Assembly (NCBI GenBank): GCA_903919065.1
Contig: CAIXHD010000265.1
Coordinates: 1 to 40,592, forward strand
DNA from: an uncultured Bacteroidota bacterium
Lineage (GTDB): Bacteria; Bacteroidota; Bacteroidia; Bacteroidales; UBA12481
Direction of reading: 5' to 3'
DNA: 40,592 nucleotides
Shown here: one piece after another, positions 1-7,754 of the stretch
Numbering within the stretch: the first letter of the stretch is position 1
Layout: each line of letters opens with the position of its first letter
Notes under the pieces: generated by a model
What the model was told of the DNA's origin: nothing
The model's input: only the letters and a program-made list of their open reading frames with translations
Database searches by the model: none
Position numbers and translations under genes: made by a program

Positions 1-16
1 AGAAGATGTACGGGTG

Positions 17-48
17 TTTGCCTAAACGCGTCGGGATTGCTACCTTTG
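17..48 (+). promoter_or_regulatory. Bacteroidetes-type promoter for coaD
   Basis: TTTG at 17-20 and TACCTTTG at 41-48 are separated by 20 bases. This fits the Bacteroidetes primary sigma factor pattern (-33 TTTG, -7 TAnnTTTG) exactly. A transcript starting about 6-8 bases downstream would have a leader of roughly 12-14 bases before the ATG at 68. Bases 1-16 are too short to assign to any gene. Confidence 0.65.
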
Positions 49-67
49 TATAAACAGCTCACCGCGT

Positions 68-532
68 ATGCAAAAAATTGCAGTTTTTCCAGGGTCATTT
101 GATCCGTTTACCAAAGGACATGAGAATGTGATCAGCAGGGCGTTGCCCTTGTTTGACAAATTGCTAATTGCTATAGGGCATAATTCAGAAAAGAAGAGCT
201 TTTTCCCATTGGAGAAGCGTTTATCGATGATTGGCAAACTGTACCAGGATGAATCCAGGATAGAAGTTACGTTTTACGAAGGGCTCACTGTTGATTATTG
301 CAAGCAGGTTGGTGCTCAGTATCTTTTACGTGGATTAAGAACAGCCGCTGATTTTGAGTATGAACGTGCCATTGCTCAGATTAACCGGAAAATGAATCCT
401 AATGTAGAAACGGTATTCTTGCTGGCTGTCCCGGAATATACTCCCGTAAATTCAACAATCATCAGGGAAATCCTCAAGTATGGCGGAGATGCAGCTCAGT
501 TTCTGCCCGACCGGATGGTTATCGGGGATTAA
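68..532 (+). CDS. coaD: phosphopantetheine adenylyltransferase
   Basis: CoaD (EC 2.7.7.3) transfers AMP from ATP to 4'-phosphopantetheine, the penultimate step of coenzyme A synthesis, in the cytosol. The 154-residue protein has the nucleotidyltransferase signature GSFDPFTKGH (residues 9-18, the T/HxGH motif), the RGLR-TAADFEYE segment (88-99) and the C-terminal STIIREI motif (129-135) that corresponds to ISSSxVRE in the family. The length is normal. The ATG at 68 lies just after a consensus promoter and begins directly at the first beta strand, so the start is secure. The next gene is convergent and ends 14 bases downstream. Confidence 0.96.
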   Translation: MQKIAVFPGSFDPFTKGHENVISRALPLFDKLLIAIGHNSEKKSFFPLEKRLSMIGKLYQDESRIEVTFYEGLTVDYCKQVGAQYLLRGLRTAADFEYERAIAQINRKMNPNVETVFLLAVPEYTPVNSTIIREILKYGGDAAQFLPDRMVIGD

Positions 533-546
533 TCCATGACAGATGC

Positions 547-1167
547 TTAAGAACTCCACGAAACATCATTAATTAATTCGGCTATTGAGCGGTAGGAATT
601 CTCCAGTACCATATCAAATTGAGAAGGGACCAACCACGTAGCTTCAGAAATGCCCTCTTCAATTTGTGGAACTGTGTGAAAATCTCCAGAATAATCCATA
701 GCAAACCACCAAGTCTTTTTCATAACCCTGTTTCCTTCCAGTTTGTATGTATGATAAGTGGAAGGAAGTTCATTCAACAATTTCAGGTTTTCTATTCCAC
801 ATTCTTCCATAACCTCTCTCAAAGCAGCATTCGCAGGAGATTCCCCCTTTTCAATCTTACCTTTAGGAAGGTCCCATTTCCCGAATCTTTTGATAAAGAG
901 ATATTTCCCTGAAGGATGACGAACGATTCCACCGGCAGCCTCGATAATCTGGTAAAAACTGGAGAATAATAAAAAAAAGTCATTCGGATTCTCACAGCAA
1001 GCGCAATAGCTGTGTATGCCGGAAGTTTCAAATTGCGCAATCAATTCAGCAACAATACTCCGATCGGGGTTTGAAATGATTTCTTTGCAAACTCCACAAA
1101 TTGCCTCGTCGGGGGTAGAGATCGAGAGGAGACAGTCGTTGAAAAAAACTTTATACCTTTGAGACAT
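547..1167 (-). CDS. Nudix hydrolase, divergent partner of pyrE
   Basis: This is a hydrolase of the Nudix superfamily, which cleaves nucleoside diphosphates linked to another moiety; the substrate cannot be told from sequence. The Nudix box GX5EX7REUXEEXGU is intact (G-KIEKG-E, then REVMEECGI, starting about residue 112). The domain is preceded by about 90 residues that begin MSQRYKVFF and look like the N-terminal extension of the Bacteroidetes pyrE-linked Nudix proteins. I chose the ATG at 1167, giving 206 residues. The open frame continues to 1272, but that would add 35 residues translated from the opposite strand of pyrE. The start codon overlaps the divergent pyrE start, so the two genes share their 5' ends. 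Confidence 0.88.
   Translation of the reverse strand: MSQRYKVFFNDCLLSISTPDEAICGVCKEIISNPDRSIVAELIAQFETSGIHSYCACCENPNDFFLLFSSFYQIIEAAGGIVRHPSGKYLFIKRFGKWDLPKGKIEKGESPANAALREVMEECGIENLKLLNELPSTYHTYKLEGNRVMKKTWWFAMDYSGDFHTVPQIEEGISEATWLVPSQFDMVLENSYRSIAELINDVSWSS
1154..1161 (+). promoter_or_regulatory. possible -7 element immediately before pyrE
   Basis: TACCTTTG at 1154-1161 is a perfect TAnnTTTG box and the same octamer as the coaD box. It ends only four bases before the first pyrE ATG, so a transcript from it would have almost no leader. No TTTG is present about 20 bases upstream. The same bases also code for Nudix residues 3-5, so chance is possible. Confidence 0.3.
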
Positions 1168-1798
1168 GATGGACACAGAAAAGATGATCGCGTCGCTTTT
1201 ATTGCAAATTAAAGCAATTAAGCTGTCTCCGGCAAGTCCTTTCACCTGGGCTTCGGGTTGGAAATCTCCCATTTATTGTGATAATCGTAAAACCTTGTCC
1301 TATCCATCGGTCAGAAAGACCATCAGGGATGAATTTGCGATGAGAATAAAGGAAGAATATCCCGGAACAGAATTGATAGCCGGAGTTGCCACAGGGGCTA
1401 TCGCTCATGGTATTCTTGTTGCTGAAGCTCTTGACCTGCCATTTGTATATGTACGCCCCGAAGCAAAAGGTCATGGTTTAGGCAATCAGATTGAAGGGGA
1501 TTACGCTGCCGGTATGAAGACTGTGATTATTGAAGACCTTATTTCCACCGGGGGCAGCAGTCTGGCAGCCTATAAAGCCTTGCAGGCAGCAGGCCTTGAA
1601 ATTCTTGGCATGCTGGCTATTTTCACCTATGGATTTCCTGTTTCTGAAAATAATTTCAAAATGGCAGGATGCCGCCTCGGCACGCTCAGCAATTATGGCA
1701 GTCTGCTAAGTCTGGCGCTCCAAACCGGCGACATATTACCTGAGCAGGAAAATTTGCTTCAGCAATGGAGGGAAGATCCGTCCACCTGGGGACGCTGA
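1166..1798 (+). CDS. pyrE: orotate phosphoribosyltransferase
   Basis: PyrE (EC 2.4.2.10) joins orotate to PRPP to make OMP in de novo pyrimidine synthesis. The PRPP-binding motif VIIEDLISTGGSS is at residues 120-132, and the N-terminal segment containing FTWASGWKSPIYCDNRK is typical of the family. The length of 210 residues is normal. Two ATGs in tandem (1166 and 1169) can both serve as start; the first overlaps the ATG of the divergent Nudix gene. The stop codon TGA (1796-1798) runs directly into an AGGAGGTT tandem repeat that also codes for the end of the convergent birA gene. Confidence 0.96.
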   Translation: MMDTEKMIASLLLQIKAIKLSPASPFTWASGWKSPIYCDNRKTLSYPSVRKTIRDEFAMRIKEEYPGTELIAGVATGAIAHGILVAEALDLPFVYVRPEAKGHGLGNQIEGDYAAGMKTVIIEDLISTGGSSLAAYKALQAAGLEILGMLAIFTYGFPVSENNFKMAGCRLGTLSNYGSLLSLALQTGDILPEQENLLQQWREDPSTWGR

Positions 1799-1841
1799 GG
1801 AGGTTAGGAGGTTAGGAGGTTAGGAGGTTAGGAGGTAGGAG
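1798..1841. repeat. AGGAGGTT tandem octamer repeat at the pyrE/birA convergent junction
   Basis: Four perfect AGGAGGTT units (1798-1805, 1806-1813, 1814-1821, 1822-1829) are followed by a 7-base copy (1830-1836) and a partial one. The array begins on the last base of the pyrE stop codon and contains the birA stop codon (TTA on this strand, 1812-1814). The last BirA residues, about LLPPNLLTS, are therefore encoded by repeat. The same octamer recurs in degenerate form at 23407-23437. Confidence 0.9.
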
Positions 1842-2570
1842 ATATTCAATTTCCTGGTAATCAAAGGTCATAAGGGTCCCGGTGTCAGTTTGTATGATAA
1901 GATGTCCGAATTCTGAAACACTAATAATTCTGGCAGAGATAATTTTATCTCTAGTTTTGAACTCAGTGAATTCCCCGAACCGGTAAAGCTTGCTGAGGTA
2001 CTCACTATTGATTTCATCATAATCTCCTGATTCAAGCAGCACATATTTATTTTTGAACGAAGTGATTAGAAGATCTTCAAGTTCTGTAAGGTCATAATCC
2101 ATATCGGTTAATCCTCTCAGAGAAACTGGATTTGGGATGTTTTTCGAAAAATTCACCTGATTGATATTAATTCCAATTCCCAAAATGGCAGACTCAATAT
2201 ACTTCCCCAAAATAGCTGTTTCGATCAATATTCCACCAATTTTGCGATCACCAACATACAGATCATTAGGCCACTTAATTTTAACCTCCTCAATAAAAAG
2301 CTCCAAAAAATCCGCAGCTGCGAGAGCAAAAGTTTTTGAAAGAATGAACTGACTGGAAGCGTTAAATTTCTCAGGGAAAACAACCATTGATCCCGTCAAG
2401 TTCAATCCGGGTTCAGAACTCCAAGTTTTGCTGCCTTGGCCCCGACCAGAAAACTGATCATCCGTGCGAACCCAAAAAGCTTCTTTCCTGTGCGGTTTTA
2501 ACAACAATTCTGAGGCATACAAATTTGTAGAATTCAGCCTTTTAGAAAAATACTTTACGGGTTGTTGCAT
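1812..2570 (-). CDS. birA: biotin--[acetyl-CoA-carboxylase] ligase
   Basis: This enzyme (EC 6.3.4.15) activates biotin with ATP and attaches it to the biotin carboxyl carrier domain of carboxylases. Visible motifs are GRGQGSKTW (residues 42-50, equivalent to the GRGRRG biotinyl-AMP loop), KWPNDLYVGDRKIGGILIE (99-117, with the conserved lysines) and GIGININ. The 252-residue protein lacks an N-terminal helix-turn-helix, so it is the monofunctional class I form and not a repressor. It diverges from rsfS across 66-105 bases. Its C-terminal residues are encoded in the AGGAGGTT repeat. Confidence 0.93.
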   Translation of the reverse strand: MQQPVKYFSKRLNSTNLYASELLLKPHRKEAFWVRTDDQFSGRGQGSKTWSSEPGLNLTGSMVVFPEKFNASSQFILSKTFALAAADFLELFIEEVKIKWPNDLYVGDRKIGGILIETAILGKYIESAILGIGININQVNFSKNIPNPVSLRGLTDMDYDLTELEDLLITSFKNKYVLLESGDYDEINSEYLSKLYRFGEFTEFKTRDKIISARIISVSEFGHLIIQTDTGTLMTFDYQEIEYLLPPNLLTS

Positions 2571-2675
2571 AGAAGCTCAATTTACTGACTAAATTTACAC
2601 AAAATATTATAATGGCGTTTTATCTAAAGCAGTCCGTTGATTACGGGCCTTGCAGAGCACGCGAAAAAAGAACAT

Positions 2676-3047
2676 ATGAAGAAAAAGCTAGAAGATTCTG
2701 ACTACAATGAATTATTGGAGATAATAATTGAAGCAATACGTTCAAAAAAAGGGGAAGCGATTACATTTCTGGATTTGACACATCTGAATACGACTATCAG
2801 CCGAAGTTTCCTGATTTCCCATGCAGGATCAACAGTCCAGGCAAAAGCAATCGCTGAAGGCATTGAGGATCAAGTAAGAGAAAAGACCAGGCGCAAGCCT
2901 TATCATCGGGAAGGGTTCGATAATTCTCAATGGATATTACTTGATTACGGCGATGTTATTGTGCATATTTTCCAGAAACCCTTCCGGGATTTCTACAATC
3001 TCGAAGAACTCTGGGCAGATGGCCACCGAACAGATTTTGCATCCTGA
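2676..3047 (+). CDS. rsfS: ribosomal silencing factor RsfS
   Basis: RsfS (YbeB/Iojap family) binds ribosomal protein L14 and blocks joining of the 30S and 50S subunits when nutrients are low. Residues around HAGSTVQAKAIAEGIEDQV, the SQWILLDYGDVIVHIF strand and FYNLEELWADG are the hallmark of the family. The frame is open from an ATG at 2637, which would add 13 residues (136 in total). I prefer the ATG at 2676, giving 123 residues, because it begins just before the first conserved helix. It leads the rsfS-ftsH-LUD-cdsA-psd block common in Bacteroidetes. Confidence 0.9.
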   Translation: MKKKLEDSDYNELLEIIIEAIRSKKGEAITFLDLTHLNTTISRSFLISHAGSTVQAKAIAEGIEDQVREKTRRKPYHREGFDNSQWILLDYGDVIVHIFQKPFRDFYNLEELWADGHRTDFAS

Positions 3048-3129
3048 AACAAATTTCTGATGATGGTATAATAATTGAGCAACCATATCTTTATTACTAA
3101 TTACCACTATCAAGAAAGAACCTGAAAAA

Positions 3130-5175
3130 ATGGCAGACGATAATAATACAACCAAACAACGTCCATCAACGGGTCCAAAGGGCCAACCGGGCGACCTGAT
3201 GAAGAAAAAACCGAAGTTCAACATCATGTGGGTATACGCTGTAATTGTGCTTGGCATTTTTGCCATTGCCACATTTAACAAAGGCGGTAAACCACAGAAA
3301 ACTGATTTTAAGCAGTTCAGGGATGAAATGGTTAAAACCGGAGATATTGAGAAACTAGTTGTGGTTAACAATGAGACTGTTGAGATATACATTAAGCCTG
3401 AACGGTTAAGTGAAGCCAAATATCAGGACATGTTTAAGAATCGTTTCAGTACGGTTTCAAAACAAGGTCCACAATTTTATTTCCAAATCAATTCCATTGA
3501 AATTTTCGATAAAAGGCTTGAGGAAATTAATGCTGAACTGCCTATTGATCAACGTGTTGAATATTCTGCAGATAAAAGAACTGATGTTCTTATGCAGGTA
3601 TTGAGCTGGGTTATTCCATTTGGACTATTAATTGGATTTTACCTCTTTATTTTCCGAAGGATGAGTAATCCCGGAGGTGGAGGCGGTGCCGGATCAATTT
3701 TCAGCGTAGGTAAAAGTAAAGCCAAGATTTTCAACAAAGAAGAGGACAATATCAACGTCACTTTTAAAGATGTTGCAGGATTAGCTGAGGCGAAAATTGA
3801 AATCATGGAAATTGTTGACTTTCTGAAAAGTCCGTTAAAATACACCCAATTGGGAGGTAAGATTCCTAAAGGAGCATTGCTCGTAGGTCCTCCCGGGACA
3901 GGGAAAACACTTATTGCCAAAGCAGTAGCCGGTGAAGCTAATGTGCCATTCTTTTCCATGTCCGGATCTGATTTTGTTGAGATGTTTGTTGGAGTCGGAG
4001 CTTCCCGGGTACGTGACCTATTTAAGCAGGCTAAGGAAAAAGCTCCATGTATTGTGTTTATTGACGAGATTGATGCGATTGGCCGTGCACGTGGCAGGAA
4101 TGTGAATTTCGGATCAAATGATGAACGGGAAAATACGCTAAACCAACTCCTCACCGAGATGGATGGATTCGCCTCTAACTCGGGTGTTATACTTTTAGCC
4201 GCCACCAACCGTGCGGATATCCTTGACAAGGCTTTATTGAGGGCCGGTCGTTTCGACAGGCAGATACATGTTGAATTACCAGACCTTAATGAACGCAAGG
4301 AAATTTTTCAGGTTCATTTGAGGAATGTCAAATATGATCCCGATCTGGACATTGATTTCTTTGCCAGACAAACTCCGGGTTTCAGTGGGGCTGATATCGC
4401 TAACGTATGCAATGAGTCGGCATTGATCGCTGCGCGTCGCGAGAAGAAAATGGTTGAAAGACAAGACTTTCTGGACGCAGTTGACAGGATTATCGGTGGA
4501 TTGGAAAAGAAGAACAAGATTATTTCAGCAGATGAAAAACGGGCGATCGCTTATCATGAAGCAGGTCATGCTACAGTTAGCTGGTTATTAGAATATGCTT
4601 ATCCGTTAGTTAAAATAACTATTGTTCCTAGGGGAAAAGCCCTTGGAGCAGCCTGGTACCTTCCTGATGAACGCCAACTGACTACTACAGAGCAGATTCT
4701 TGATGAGATCGCATCAGCATTGGCTGGACGGGCTGCAGAAGAACTTTGCTTTGGCAAAATTTCTACCGGAGCATTAAACGACCTTGAACGTGTCACAAAG
4801 CAAGCGTATGCGATGGTAACCTATTTTGGCATGAGCGACAAAATTGGCAAATTAAGTTTTTATGATTCATCAGGGCAGTCAGAATATACTTTCAGCAAGC
4901 CATACAGCGATAAAACAGCTGAACTGATCGATTCAGAAGCAAAACAAATAATTGATGACGCTTACGAGCGTGCCAAGAAGATTCTTATTGAAAATGCCTC
5001 AGGGCACATGGCAATTTCGGAAATGCTGCTTGAAAAGGAAGTACTATTCGCTGAAGATATGGAGAAGGTTTTTGGACCCAGAAAAGGGCATAAACCAGAA
5101 AGCGTTGCACCAACACCTGTAGAAGCAATTGCTCCTTCGACTGCGCCAACACCTGCACCTGAAATTCATGAATAA
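3130..5175 (+). CDS. ftsH: ATP-dependent zinc metalloprotease FtsH
   Basis: FtsH is a membrane-anchored hexameric AAA+ protease that degrades damaged and regulatory membrane and cytosolic proteins. The order is: a cytosolic N-terminal tail, a first membrane helix (about 33-50), a periplasmic domain, a second helix (about 157-177), a Gly-rich linker, the AAA domain with Walker A GPPGTGKT (253-260) and Walker B VFIDEID, the arginine-finger region RAGRFDRQ, and the protease domain with the zinc motif HEAGH (476-480). The 681-residue length is usual. A Pro/Ala/Thr-rich tail ends the protein. A TATCTTTA box at 3086-3093 may be the -7 element of a promoter, but no clear -33 box matches it. Confidence 0.97.
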   Translation: MADDNNTTKQRPSTGPKGQPGDLMKKKPKFNIMWVYAVIVLGIFAIATFNKGGKPQKTDFKQFRDEMVKTGDIEKLVVVNNETVEIYIKPERLSEAKYQDMFKNRFSTVSKQGPQFYFQINSIEIFDKRLEEINAELPIDQRVEYSADKRTDVLMQVLSWVIPFGLLIGFYLFIFRRMSNPGGGGGAGSIFSVGKSKAKIFNKEEDNINVTFKDVAGLAEAKIEIMEIVDFLKSPLKYTQLGGKIPKGALLVGPPGTGKTLIAKAVAGEANVPFFSMSGSDFVEMFVGVGASRVRDLFKQAKEKAPCIVFIDEIDAIGRARGRNVNFGSNDERENTLNQLLTEMDGFASNSGVILLAATNRADILDKALLRAGRFDRQIHVELPDLNERKEIFQVHLRNVKYDPDLDIDFFARQTPGFSGADIANVCNESALIAARREKKMVERQDFLDAVDRIIGGLEKKNKIISADEKRAIAYHEAGHATVSWLLEYAYPLVKITIVPRGKALGAAWYLPDERQLTTTEQILDEIASALAGRAAEELCFGKISTGALNDLERVTKQAYAMVTYFGMSDKIGKLSFYDSSGQSEYTFSKPYSDKTAELIDSEAKQIIDDAYERAKKILIENASGHMAISEMLLEKEVLFAEDMEKVFGPRKGHKPESVAPTPVEAIAPSTAPTPAPEIHE

Positions 5176-5181
5176 ATAAGG

Positions 5182-5838
5182 ATGGAAGTCAGAGACCCCA
5201 GGAGGATTATTCTTGATAAAATCAAGGCTGTAAGAAGCAATCAAGAGGATAGGGTTAAGACTTCGTTTCCAAAGTTTAAGCATGATTCGTCACAGTACCT
5301 AAATGATATTGAGGATCATCCGGAGATGGAATTTGCCCGTAACCTGGTTCAGGTTAAGGGCAAATTTGTTTATTGTCCAAATCAGAAGGAGCTGATTCTT
5401 GCACTAAGGATATTACACCATGAAGAGCAATGGGAAAACATTTCGTGCACTGAGCCAAGTATTCGTGAGTATATTGACAGGGCAGGAATCCCCTACTCTT
5501 CTGATCAGGATTCGATCCAGAATATCGAAGCGGCAATAACCGGCTGCGAATACATGATTGCACGGACTGGCAGTATACTTGTTTCTTCATCTCAAGGTTC
5601 TGGTCGCAGGGTTTTCGGTCATGCACCCGTTCATATTATTATTGGCCGGTCATCACAGGTGGTGAATGAAATAGGCGATGCACTGAGTGGAATCAAGGGC
5701 AAATACAGTGAGATGCCATCTCAGGTTAGTATGATCACCGGTCCAAGCAGGACTGCAGATATTGAAAAGACCCTGGTATTAGGGGCACATGGTCCCCGCG
5801 ATCTTTTTGTATTTTTATTAAACGATTTTCAGAGTTGA
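5182..5838 (+). CDS. LUD domain protein (LutC/YkgG family)
   Basis: The 218-residue protein carries a LUD domain, the fold of the LutB/LutC lactate utilisation proteins. The C-terminal segment with TGPSRTADIEKTLVLGAHGP (from about residue 187) is the diagnostic family motif. LutC works with LutA and LutB, but neither is nearby, so a lactate role is not supported. The gene starts 6 bases after ftsH and its stop overlaps the cdsA start, which ties it to membrane-lipid and protease genes. The same position between ftsH and cdsA is common in Bacteroidetes as far as I recall. The function in this context is unknown. Confidence 0.85.
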   Translation: MEVRDPRRIILDKIKAVRSNQEDRVKTSFPKFKHDSSQYLNDIEDHPEMEFARNLVQVKGKFVYCPNQKELILALRILHHEEQWENISCTEPSIREYIDRAGIPYSSDQDSIQNIEAAITGCEYMIARTGSILVSSSQGSGRRVFGHAPVHIIIGRSSQVVNEIGDALSGIKGKYSEMPSQVSMITGPSRTADIEKTLVLGAHGPRDLFVFLLNDFQS

Positions 5839-6650
5839 AAGAATTCCTGATACGCTCAGTTTCCGGGCTGATTTATGCAGCTGTCATGATCGGATCGATC
5901 ATGTTGCATCCATTAATATTTCTTGCCGTTTTTCTTTTTATTCTAATTTTGGGGATGACCGAATTTTACCGCATCTGTTCCACCGAAGAACAAAGGCCTC
6001 TGGTTATTCCTGGAATTACTGCAGGTATCCTTGTATTTTCAGCCTTTTTTCTTACAAAGTTTTCACAGGCAGATAGTAAAATATTTTTGCTTATTCCGGC
6101 ATCGGGTCTGATCCTGATGGTTCTTCCGATGTTCAGGCAGAAAGGAAATGCAATTTGGACATCAGCGCTTACATTTCTGGGAATCATATATGTTAGTCTG
6201 CCGATTTCGATATTCAATTTACTTGTATATCACCCATATAAAGAAGGATTTAACTACCAGGTGGTTTTATTTCTATTCCTGATTTTATGGCTTAATGATA
6301 CGGGTGCCTATATTACCGGGAAGCTAGCTGGAAAGCACAAAATGTTTCCCAGGATCTCGCCAAAAAAGTCATGGGAAGGATTAGCCGGAGGTTTGCTGAT
6401 GGCCTTTCTTGTAACCTTGCTTTGCCATCCATTATTCCCGGATATACCTGCATTACACCTCTGGATACTTTGCCCGGTTATTGTTATCACCGGTACTCTG
6501 GGGGATCTGATTGAATCTGCATGGAAACGTGCTGCAGGTGTTAAAGATTCAGGCAAACTGATGCCAGGGCATGGAGGGATACTGGATCGTTTTGACAGTC
6601 TTATTCTTGCTGCCCCAGCCGCTTTTATTACCATAACCTTATTGACATGA
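5835..6650 (+). CDS. cdsA: phosphatidate cytidylyltransferase (CDP-diglyceride synthase)
   Basis: CdsA (EC 2.7.7.41) makes CDP-diacylglycerol from phosphatidate and CTP in the inner membrane, the branch point for all phospholipids. The 271-residue protein is largely hydrophobic with several membrane helices. The CDS signature is at about residues 226-258: SAWKRAAGVKDSGKLMPGHG, followed by GILDRFDS. The start is a TTG at 5835 that overlaps the TGA of the LUD gene (TTGA), giving the expected N-terminus MKEFLIRSVSG. The next ATG (5887) would remove the first helix. The stop overlaps the psd start as ATGA, so translation is probably coupled along the block. Confidence 0.93.
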   Translation: MKEFLIRSVSGLIYAAVMIGSIMLHPLIFLAVFLFILILGMTEFYRICSTEEQRPLVIPGITAGILVFSAFFLTKFSQADSKIFLLIPASGLILMVLPMFRQKGNAIWTSALTFLGIIYVSLPISIFNLLVYHPYKEGFNYQVVLFLFLILWLNDTGAYITGKLAGKHKMFPRISPKKSWEGLAGGLLMAFLVTLLCHPLFPDIPALHLWILCPVIVITGTLGDLIESAWKRAAGVKDSGKLMPGHGGILDRFDSLILAAPAAFITITLLT

Positions 6651-7309
6651 GAATAAGAATTCATCGTGAAGGGATAAAGACATTATCTGCAATCGGCTCT
6701 GGTCTACTCATAATAAATCTGGCTATCTATCTGGGTTTTGGGGTTGATCTCCTGTTTTATCTGGTATTGGGTTTTTCATTGTTTGTCCTCTTCTTTGTTA
6801 GCTGGTTCTTCCGCAATCCTAACCGGCAAATAGTTTCCGCAAACGATGCAGTGATTGCACCGGCAGACGGCACCATTATCTCAGTAGATGAATTATATGT
6901 CGGAGAGTTTTTTGAGGATTACCGTACCCGGGTATCCATCTTTATGTCAGGCAATAATGTTCATGTTAACTGGATCCCGTTAACGGGTTTTGTCCGGTAT
7001 CAGCAATACAATCCTGGCAAGCATTTATTAGCTAAACATCCCAAGTCATCTGACAGAAATGAGCGCAGTACGGTAATTATTGAAGATCCGAAAGGTAATT
7101 TACTAATGATGCGACAGATTGCAGGCCTCATGGCGCGGAGAGTAATCACTTATCCTCGTCCGGGAAAGTCAGTCAAACAAGGTGAAGAGTTAGGATTTAT
7201 CAAATTTGGCTCGAGGGTCGATTTATTTTTTCCCAGGGGCACCAAGATTCTTGTCAAGCCAGGTGACAAAACCATTGGCAGGGTTACGAAGGTTGCAAAA
7301 TGGAATTGA
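6647..7309 (+). CDS. psd: phosphatidylserine decarboxylase proenzyme
   Basis: Psd (EC 4.1.1.65) converts phosphatidylserine to phosphatidylethanolamine. It is a pyruvoyl enzyme made by self-cleavage at a Gly-Ser pair, seen here as the GS of KFGSRVDLF at residues 188-189. The 220-residue length places it in the short PSD-A type. Two hydrophobic segments near the N-terminus (about 17-50) anchor it to the membrane. Its ATG overlaps the cdsA stop (ATGA). With cdsA upstream and pssA at 8894, the window holds the complete route from phosphatidate to phosphatidylethanolamine. Confidence 0.95.
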   Translation: MRIRIHREGIKTLSAIGSGLLIINLAIYLGFGVDLLFYLVLGFSLFVLFFVSWFFRNPNRQIVSANDAVIAPADGTIISVDELYVGEFFEDYRTRVSIFMSGNNVHVNWIPLTGFVRYQQYNPGKHLLAKHPKSSDRNERSTVIIEDPKGNLLMMRQIAGLMARRVITYPRPGKSVKQGEELGFIKFGSRVDLFFPRGTKILVKPGDKTIGRVTKVAKWN

Positions 7310-7378
7310 TCTGTTAAAAATGATGTAATTCTAGTTTGTTTAACTTTTCTTTAACAACTGATTAGATAGAAAGAGCGT

Positions 7379-7386
7379 TATCTTCG
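7379..7386 (+). promoter_or_regulatory. possible -7 element for the small secreted protein gene
   Basis: TATCTTCG differs by one base from TAnnTTTG and lies 17 bases before the ATG at 7404. No convincing -33 TTG is found 19-21 bases upstream, so this is only a position-supported guess. Confidence 0.3.
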
Positions 7387-7403
7387 TACCAACATTATAA
7401 AAA

Positions 7404-7694
7404 ATGAAAAAAATGAAAAAATTATTAGTTATTCTGTCCCTGTTAGTTTTCGTAGGTGTTTATGCAGCTCCGGCTCTGACCATGTCAAAAGATAACGCAG
7501 CAAAAATCGTTGCTGTTGACAAAGACAAAAAAGACAAAAAAGCTACCAAAACTACTGCTGCCAAATCAGGCAAAAGCGAAGCTAAAGGTGCTTGCTGCGA
7601 ATCAAAAGAAGGTATGGCTAAAGAAGGTTGCGCTGCTACCTGCACTGAAGCTGCATCTTGCAAAGGAATGAAAGCTGAAGAGAAGAAGAAATAA
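7404..7694 (+). CDS. small secreted Lys/Ala-rich protein with a cysteine cluster
   Basis: This 96-residue protein is of unknown function. A Lys-rich n-region and hydrophobic core (MKKMKKLLVILSLLVFVGVY, then AAPALT) form a signal peptide. The mature part is rich in Lys, Ala, Glu and Thr and ends with five cysteines in about 25 residues (CC, then three single Cys in the EGCAATCTEAASC stretch). The spacing could suit metal binding or disulfides, but no family is recognised. It has its own terminator, a probable promoter and no operon partner. The low-complexity KDKKDKKATK region suggests a disordered linker. Confidence 0.75.
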   Translation: MKKMKKLLVILSLLVFVGVYAAPALTMSKDNAAKIVAVDKDKKDKKATKTTAAKSGKSEAKGACCESKEGMAKEGCAATCTEAASCKGMKAEEKKK

Positions 7695-7710
7695 TTCAGT
7701 TTTATCTGAA

Positions 7711-7740
7711 AAAAAAGCCCGGCAAAACCGGGCTTTTTTT
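7711..7740. terminator. bidirectional intrinsic terminator
   Basis: AAAAAAGCCCGG (7711-7722) pairs with CCGGGCTTTTTT (7728-7739) around a CAAAA loop. The A-run and T-run flank a GC-rich core, so the hairpin can end transcription of the small secreted protein gene rightward and of the PorV/PorQ-like gene leftward. Confidence 0.9.
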
Positions 7741-7754
7741 ATTGACCGTATCTG

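Noticed and set aside
1168-1272. 35-residue N-terminal extension of the Nudix protein
   Set aside because: The added residues are translated from the opposite strand of the pyrE 5' end and do not look like family sequence; the ATG at 1167 starts the conserved part.
1798-1841. AGGAGG units considered as Shine-Dalgarno sites
   Set aside because: They lie after the pyrE stop and inside the birA end with no start codon downstream on the plus strand, and this lineage does not rely on such sites.
3639-4298. 219-codon open frame on the minus strand inside ftsH
   Set aside because: It lies wholly opposite the AAA domain of an unmistakable ftsH gene; the translation is Ser/Pro/Leu-rich with no recognisable motif, as expected for an antisense shadow.
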